Source of the DNA: CAZKCI01 sp964584165
GTDB lineage: Bacteria; Auribacterota; Erginobacteria; Erginobacterales; CAZKCI01
DNA length: 34,434 bases
Direction of reading: 5' to 3'
Assembly: GCA_964584165.1 (NCBI GenBank)
Contig: CAZOYW010000032.1
Coordinates: forward strand, 1-34,434
Shown: positions 31,618 through 34,434 of the stretch, piece by piece
Numbering within the stretch: position 1 is the first letter of the stretch
Layout of the letters: each line of letters begins with the position of its first letter
Notes under the pieces: generated by a model
What the model was told of the DNA's origin: nothing
The model's database searches: none
What the model saw: the letters and a program-made list of their open reading frames with translations, nothing else
Position numbers and translations under genes: made by a program

Positions 31618-32250
31618 TTACTCAGCGGCGGGCGCGGGGCGGCCGGTGATCGCCTTCAATCCCTCGACGGCGCGGGCGGAGGCCTGGGCGATCTCCTCCT
31701 CCTTGCCGCCGAGGTAGAGCCGGCCGAAAGCCCCGACGGGGATGATCTCGATCACGTTGACCCGCGCCGCCTTCTCCGCCTCGTTGGCGGCGTAGGCGGC
31801 GTAGGCGGCGGGCGTGACCTCGAGCGTGTAGAGGGTCTCGTTCTCGTAGAGGAAGTTGCCGTGGCGGAAGCGGTTGATGAACATCGCCTGCCAGCCGGTG
31901 ATCCCGGTGAGCATCTGGGTGGTGGTGATGTTCGGGGCGTAGCGGTCGGACTCCTTGAGCTTGAGAAGGTCGAGGATCGCCTGCCCGGCGGCCGCCACCT
32001 GGGCGCGCTCGGGGGCATGGAGCTCGAGCGCCCCGTAAGCCCGCTCCACCACCTGCATCCCCGGCGTCACCTGGGCCGACTTCAGGGCGACGTCGGTCAT
32101 GGTGTTGATCGGCATCCCCGGCGCCACCTCGATGAAGAGGGAGGCCTGCCGCTCCAGGGGGAGGTAGCCCTTAGCCACCGAGGCGATGAAGCAAGCCACC
32201 TGGGGCTGGAGGTCGTCGATGTGGATGAAGGCCCGAAGGTCGACTTTCAT
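31618..32250 (-). CDS. Bacterial microcompartment shell protein, tandem-domain (BMC-T)
   Basis: The 210-residue protein is the size of a trimeric BMC-T shell protein with two BMC folds. Domain 1 includes TDVALKSAQVTPGMQVVERAYGAL (about 50-75). Domain 2 includes YTLEVTPAAYAAYAANEAEKAARV and VGAFGRLYLGGKEEEIAQA (about 141-190). Such proteins form pores in the shell facets of metabolic organelles. No other shell protein or cargo enzyme is visible here, so either the partners lie elsewhere or the protein has been recruited alone. The ATG (32248-32250) has AAGGA 6 bases upstream, which decides against the longer frame to 32553 that would overlap the structured RNA. Confidence 0.8.
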   Translation of the reverse strand: MKVDLRAFIHIDDLQPQVACFIASVAKGYLPLERQASLFIEVAPGMPINTMTDVALKSAQVTPGMQVVERAYGALELHAPERAQVAAAGQAILDLLKLKESDRYAPNITTTQMLTGITGWQAMFINRFRHGNFLYENETLYTLEVTPAAYAAYAANEAEKAARVNVIEIIPVGAFGRLYLGGKEEEIAQASARAVEGLKAITGRPAPAAE

Positions 32251-32379
32251 GCCATTCCTTGTATCCGAATCGGGGGGGTGGGGGCAACTACTTTTTGCCC
32301 TCGTCTGTCGAAATCTTTCGCTAGGCCATCCGAGCCGCGATCGTCGCGCGAATAATTTTTGAAAAATATGTTGCTGACC

Positions 32380-32408
32380 TTGCGTTTGCCCCTTGCATGT
32401 GCTATCAT
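32380..32408 (+). promoter_or_regulatory. Promoter for the structured RNA
   Basis: TTGCGT (32380-32385) and TATCAT (32403-32408) are 17 bases apart. Initiation 4-7 bases on would place the 5' end at the start of the long terminal helix (32411-32412), which supports both calls. Confidence 0.6.
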
Positions 32409-32410
32409 TT

Positions 32411-32558
32411 GAATGGCTGGACGGCCCGGCATCGAGTCCGAATACCGGGACCGAAGGTTGGAAGTCCTGGAGGCGTGGACGGGAGAGGAACGCGAAAGCG
32501 TCGCCTATTCTGTAGTTTGAAGCGCCACCTGGGTTGGTGGGCCGTCCAGCCATTTTTA
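32411..32558 (+). ncRNA. Structured RNA 1, unidentified (6S-like shape)
   Basis: A 16-bp perfect helix pairs 32412-32427 (AATGGCTGGACGGCCC) with 32539-32554 (GGGCCGTCCAGCCATT). It closes about 110 bases that form further hairpins, including CCACC-TGGGTT-GGTGG (32525-32540) and GACGC-type loops. A short T-run follows the 3' arm. A promoter lies immediately upstream and no ribosome binding site or codon pattern is present. The general outline (long closing helix, about 145 nt, own promoter) recalls 6S RNA. I do not recognise conserved 6S, SRP, tmRNA or RNase P motifs. Confidence 0.65.
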
Positions 32559-32561
32559 GAA

Positions 32562-32739
32562 GATACGACGTGGCCGAGCGGTCGGCGTCGTTCCGGGAGC
32601 GGTAGAGCAGGGTGTTGGGTCGTTGCCACCTGAGGCGTCAGGACGTTTCCCCTCAGGGGGTGCGGTTCTGAGTTGTCTGGAGCAACGACCTTCCCGGAGC
32701 CGGCCGCTCGGTCCCTATTTTTTGCTCCGCAAAAAATAG
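32562..32739 (+). ncRNA. Structured RNA 2, rod-shaped, with terminator-like hairpin
   Basis: A 15-bp helix with two G·U pairs joins 32572-32586 (GGCCGAGCGGTCGGC) to 32699-32713. Inside it CCGGGA/TCCCGG, then GGTCGTTGC/GCAACGACC, and finally CACC-TGAGG/CCTCA-GGTG stack into a rod. An asymmetric bulge (GCGGTAGAGCAGGGTGTT) is present on one side only. CTATTTTTTGC-TCC-GCAAAAAATAG (32715-32739) follows as a terminator-like stem. It begins only a few bases after RNA 1 without its own promoter, so the two may be one transcript of about 320 nt. The 5' end resembles a tRNA D-arm, but no tRNA can be completed. Confidence 0.6.
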
Positions 32740-32970
32740 TGATCTCTCCCCCTCCTTTGGCTATAGTATCCTCGATGCTGTTTTAAGGGCGGCACTTTTG
32801 CTCGATTGATCACTGATTGCTGTTCACTGCTTTATTGGTTACTGTTTTCTTGTGAGAGGGCTAGCCGGCCCGATCCAGGCGAGGTTACGTTCTTTGACAA
32901 GTGATGATCGTTTCCCGGTCGGCGCTTTTACTGATCACTGCCGACTGATTACTGATCACTTTTTCTACAT
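32740..32970. other. Spacer with degenerate ACTGATCACTG-type repeats
   Basis: No gene is supported. Short related words recur: GATCACTGATTGCTGTTCAC, GGTTACTG, ACTGATCACTGCCGACTGAT, ACTGATCACT. A consensus TTGACA lies near 32896, but no convincing -10 follows at the right distance. The region leads into the tRNA. Confidence 0.4.
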
Positions 32971-33414
32971 TCCCCGGTAGCTCAATGGTAGAGCGGGTGG
33001 CTGTCAAAATTCGCCTTGGCGAATTTTGATCCTGAGCGAACTGAGTTCTGAGCGGCAGCGAAGAACGAAGCGAGTAGAAGGATCAAATGCGGCAGCTTTC
33101 CCGAGTAATCGGGATTGAAAAATCGGGTGAATTCAGGGAAAGCTTCGCCGGAGGCGAAGCCGCCGAGGCCGTAGGGTCGCAGCGCCTTCTCTCCGGCATG
33201 CCAACCCTGAGCGAAGCCTGCCGAAGGGAACAGCTTGTTAAGGTGCAGTAGGCAGGAACGTGCAGAGACTAGGGGATGAGGACGTCCCTCCGATAAGCCC
33301 CATCAGCGCCCGACTTCCCCGTATACGGGGAAGATGAGATAGTCCGACCCCGGAGGAAACTCCGGGACCGTCGTAACCACTAGGTCGCAGGTTCGAGCCC
33401 TGCCCGGGGAGCCA
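32971..33414 (+). tRNA. tRNA-Asn(GTT), interrupted in the anticodon by a group I intron
   Basis: Exon 1 is 32971-33004 (TCCCCGG acceptor, D-arm GCTC-AATGGTA-GAGC, then GGTGG-CTGT). Exon 2 is 33374-33414 (TAA-CCACT, AGGTC, T-arm GCAGG-TTCGAGC-CCTGC, CCGGGGA, G, CCA). Joined, they give 75 bases with a perfect cloverleaf and anticodon loop CTGTTAA, anticodon GTT, matching the usual bacterial tRNA-Asn. The split falls between bases 35 and 36 of the anticodon. The CCA end is encoded. Read unspliced, the loop would give a false GTC anticodon. Confidence 0.92.
33005..33373 (+). ncRNA. Group I self-splicing intron in tRNA-Asn
   Basis: The 369-base insert has the four conserved core elements in order: P (GAATTCAGGGAAAGC, 33129-33143), Q (AACCCTGAGCGAAGCC, 33203-33218), R (GTGCAGAGACTAGGGG, 33260-33275) and S (AAGATGAGATAGTCCGA, 33331-33347). 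Exon 1 ends in T and the intron ends in G, as group I splicing requires. The exon end GCTGT can pair with GCAGC (33092-33096), placing a U·G at the splice site (P1). There is no homing-endonuclease gene. The first 80 bases contain two extra palindromes, probably in the P1 loop. The subgroup is undetermined, though tRNA-borne bacterial introns are usually IC3. Confidence 0.9.
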
Positions 33415-34434
33415 TTTTGAGCAAAAGGTAGAACTTCTCTTGCGAGAGGTTCTACCTTTTTGCTTTCCAGGGGGATGGTGTAGTCAATAGCCACGTCGGG
33501 GAGGTTGACCTCGATCCGCTTCACGAACGACCGCAGGAAGGACTTTTGCTCCATGATTGACCCCTTGCTCAGAAGGGACCGGAGGTCGTCGGCGTATTCC
33601 TTCACCGCCGGCGCGGAGAGGAGCTCCACTTCCTCACTTTCCAGGTCCTCTACGAAGGAGCTTTTCTGCCGCTCCAGTTCGTCTATCCGCGTCTTCAACT
33701 CCCGTATCCTGGGGGCCAGCTCGTCTATCTCAAGTTTCCCCGTCTCCAGCGCGTCGTAGAGCTTGTGAAGCCGCTCCCGCAGGTCCCCGATCTGGCAATC
33801 CACCCCCTCCAGCTTCTCCTCGGCCGCGCCCCGTGAGTGCCGGATTTCCTCGTTGGTGAGCTTCACCAGCTCCGTCAGGTTGTTTTCGGTGAGAATGTTG
33901 GCCTTGATCCGGTCAATGACGAACGACTCCAGCCGGTCCTTGTTGACGAGCGCCGCGTCGCAAACGTCCTTCCCCCGCTTGCAGTAGTTGTGACAGGCGT
34001 AATAGAAATACTTTGAGGACTTGGCCGCGCAGCCGAGCATGGCGAGGCCGCATTTGCCGCAGTAGAGGAGCCCGCTCAGGAGATAGCCGCTGTTCACCGT
34101 CCGGGGATGGGTGATCTGGGGGCTTCTTTTCCGCATGAGCCCCTGGACCTTCTCGAACGCCTCCCGGCTTACCAGGGCGGGATGATTGTTCTCGATGCGG
34201 ATGACCTCGCTCTGGTCGTTGGGGCGGACTATCCCGTGTTTCTTATTCTGTCGGTTCCAGACCAGGGTTCCCGTGTAGGTCTCGTTCTTGAGGACGCTGT
34301 AAATGGTGCTCTTGCTCCACGCCCGTCCCCGGTTGGTCTTCAGGCCCTCCCCGTTGAGGACCTTCACGATCTCCTTTGCCCCCATCCCCTCCTCGCACAT
34401 CTTGAATATCCGCGCGACCACCGGGGCGTAAACC
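33303..34434 (-). CDS. Large serine recombinase, C-terminal part (cut by window edge)
   Basis: The frame runs off the right edge, so the catalytic N-terminal domain is outside. Visible parts, counting from a GTG at 34419-34421, are: the Recombinase domain (KEIVKVLNGEGLKTNRGRAW...IYSVLKNETYTGTLVW, to about 95), a zinc ribbon (YCGKCG at 120-125, then C143, C147, C154), a coiled coil (about 190-290) and the usual ending VAIDYTIPLE. After that the frame reads through the hairpin at 33421-33463, then antisense through the tRNA 3' exon (NGSPGRARTCDLVV) and into the intron. The last 40 residues or so are therefore not native recombinase. It is an integrase whose element extends to the right. Confidence 0.85.
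   Translation of the reverse strand, partial: VYAPVVARIFKMCEEGMGAKEIVKVLNGEGLKTNRGRAWSKSTIYSVLKNETYTGTLVWNRQNKKHGIVRPNDQSEVIRIENNHPALVSREAFEKVQGLMRKRSPQITHPRTVNSGYLLSGLLYCGKCGLAMLGCAAKSSKYFYYACHNYCKRGKDVCDAALVNKDRLESFVIDRIKANILTENNLTELVKLTNEEIRHSRGAAEEKLEGVDCQIGDLRERLHKLYDALETGKLEIDELAPRIRELKTRIDELERQKSSFVEDLESEEVELLSAPAVKEYADDLRSLLSKGSIMEQKSFLRSFVKRIEVNLPDVAIDYTIPLESKKVEPLAREVLPFAQNGSPGRARTCDLVVTTVPEFPPGSDYLIFPVYGEVGR
33421..33463. terminator. Bidirectional terminator-like hairpin after tRNA-Asn
   Basis: GCAAAAGGTAGAAC pairs with GTTCTACCTTTTTGC around an inner TCTC-TTGC-GAGA stem. The T-run on the 3' arm gives a U-tract for the tRNA transcript. On the other strand it lies inside the 3' end of the recombinase frame. 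Confidence 0.65.

Noticed and set aside
32251..32553. N-terminal extension of the BMC protein
   Set aside because: It runs through the structured RNA and its promoter on the other strand. A ribosome binding site and the family start support 32250.
32566..32660. tRNA-Ser/Leu-like start (GTGGCCGAGCGGTC) as a tRNA gene
   Set aside because: No matching anticodon arm, T-arm or acceptor can be completed; it is part of the rod-shaped RNA.
32971..33410. tRNA-Asp(GTC) read without splicing
   Set aside because: The GTC triplet uses intron bases. Joined exons give the standard tRNA-Asn sequence with GTT, and the group I core explains the insert.

Overview
The window is GC-rich bacterial chromosome. 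Its gene set (a CODH-family metalloenzyme with ferredoxins and an Rrf2 regulator, radical-SAM and HAD proteins, a microcompartment shell protein, a lipoprotein and several secreted repeat proteins) suggests an anaerobe or facultative anaerobe with an outer envelope. The abundant secreted repeats of the type DYDGDGxAExAVFRPSSGLW recall uncultured candidate-phylum genomes. That placement is an impression, not a result.

Layout. (1) 1-8342: a minus-strand run of secreted proteins. It holds a partial secreted protein, a HAD hydrolase and four proteins built on the same 40-residue repeat. One is repeat-only with a long Thr/Pro/Ser linker, one carries a beta-helix, one a subtilisin-type protease and one an unrecognised domain. 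Complete repeat blocks always hold six units, which suggests a closed six-part module, probably a beta-propeller. (2) 8343-22070: a visibly more AT-rich island with one tightly packed minus-strand defence operon: SNF2-type helicase with a DUF3883 nuclease-like tail, AIPR protein, DUF1156 adenine methyltransferase, a deaminase/GHKL-ATPase/winged-helix fusion, then a spacer with an 11-bp tandem array, then a DUF499 ATPase. Helicase, methylase and ATPase form the core of what I recall being catalogued as the Hma system. The AIPR gene and the deaminase fusion look like additional components. (3) 22158-24417: an M23 peptidase lipoprotein gene whose 5' end is displaced by an IS200-like REP-associated (RAYT) transposase element with perfect 25-bp terminal inverted repeats. 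(4) 24417-28523: a CODH (CooS) operon with ferredoxins, a zinc-ribbon protein and an Rrf2 regulator with an operator-like dyad on its own promoter. The CooS has Glu where a C-cluster Cys ligand is expected, so it may be a hybrid-cluster-like variant rather than a CO oxidiser. (5) 28536-32250: a NYN-domain protein, a degenerate sigma54-type AAA+ protein, a B12/radical-SAM protein and a tandem-domain microcompartment shell protein (BMC-T). (6) 32380-34434: two tandem highly structured RNAs behind a promoter, then a tRNA-Asn(GTT) split in its anticodon by a group I intron. A large serine recombinase comes in from the right edge and reads antisense through the tRNA and into the intron; this is the end of an integrated element.

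The strongest candidates for something new are the intron-split tRNA-Asn, the expanded Hma-like operon with its deaminase-GHKL-wHTH fusion and 11-bp array, the CODH variant, and the tandem structured RNAs.
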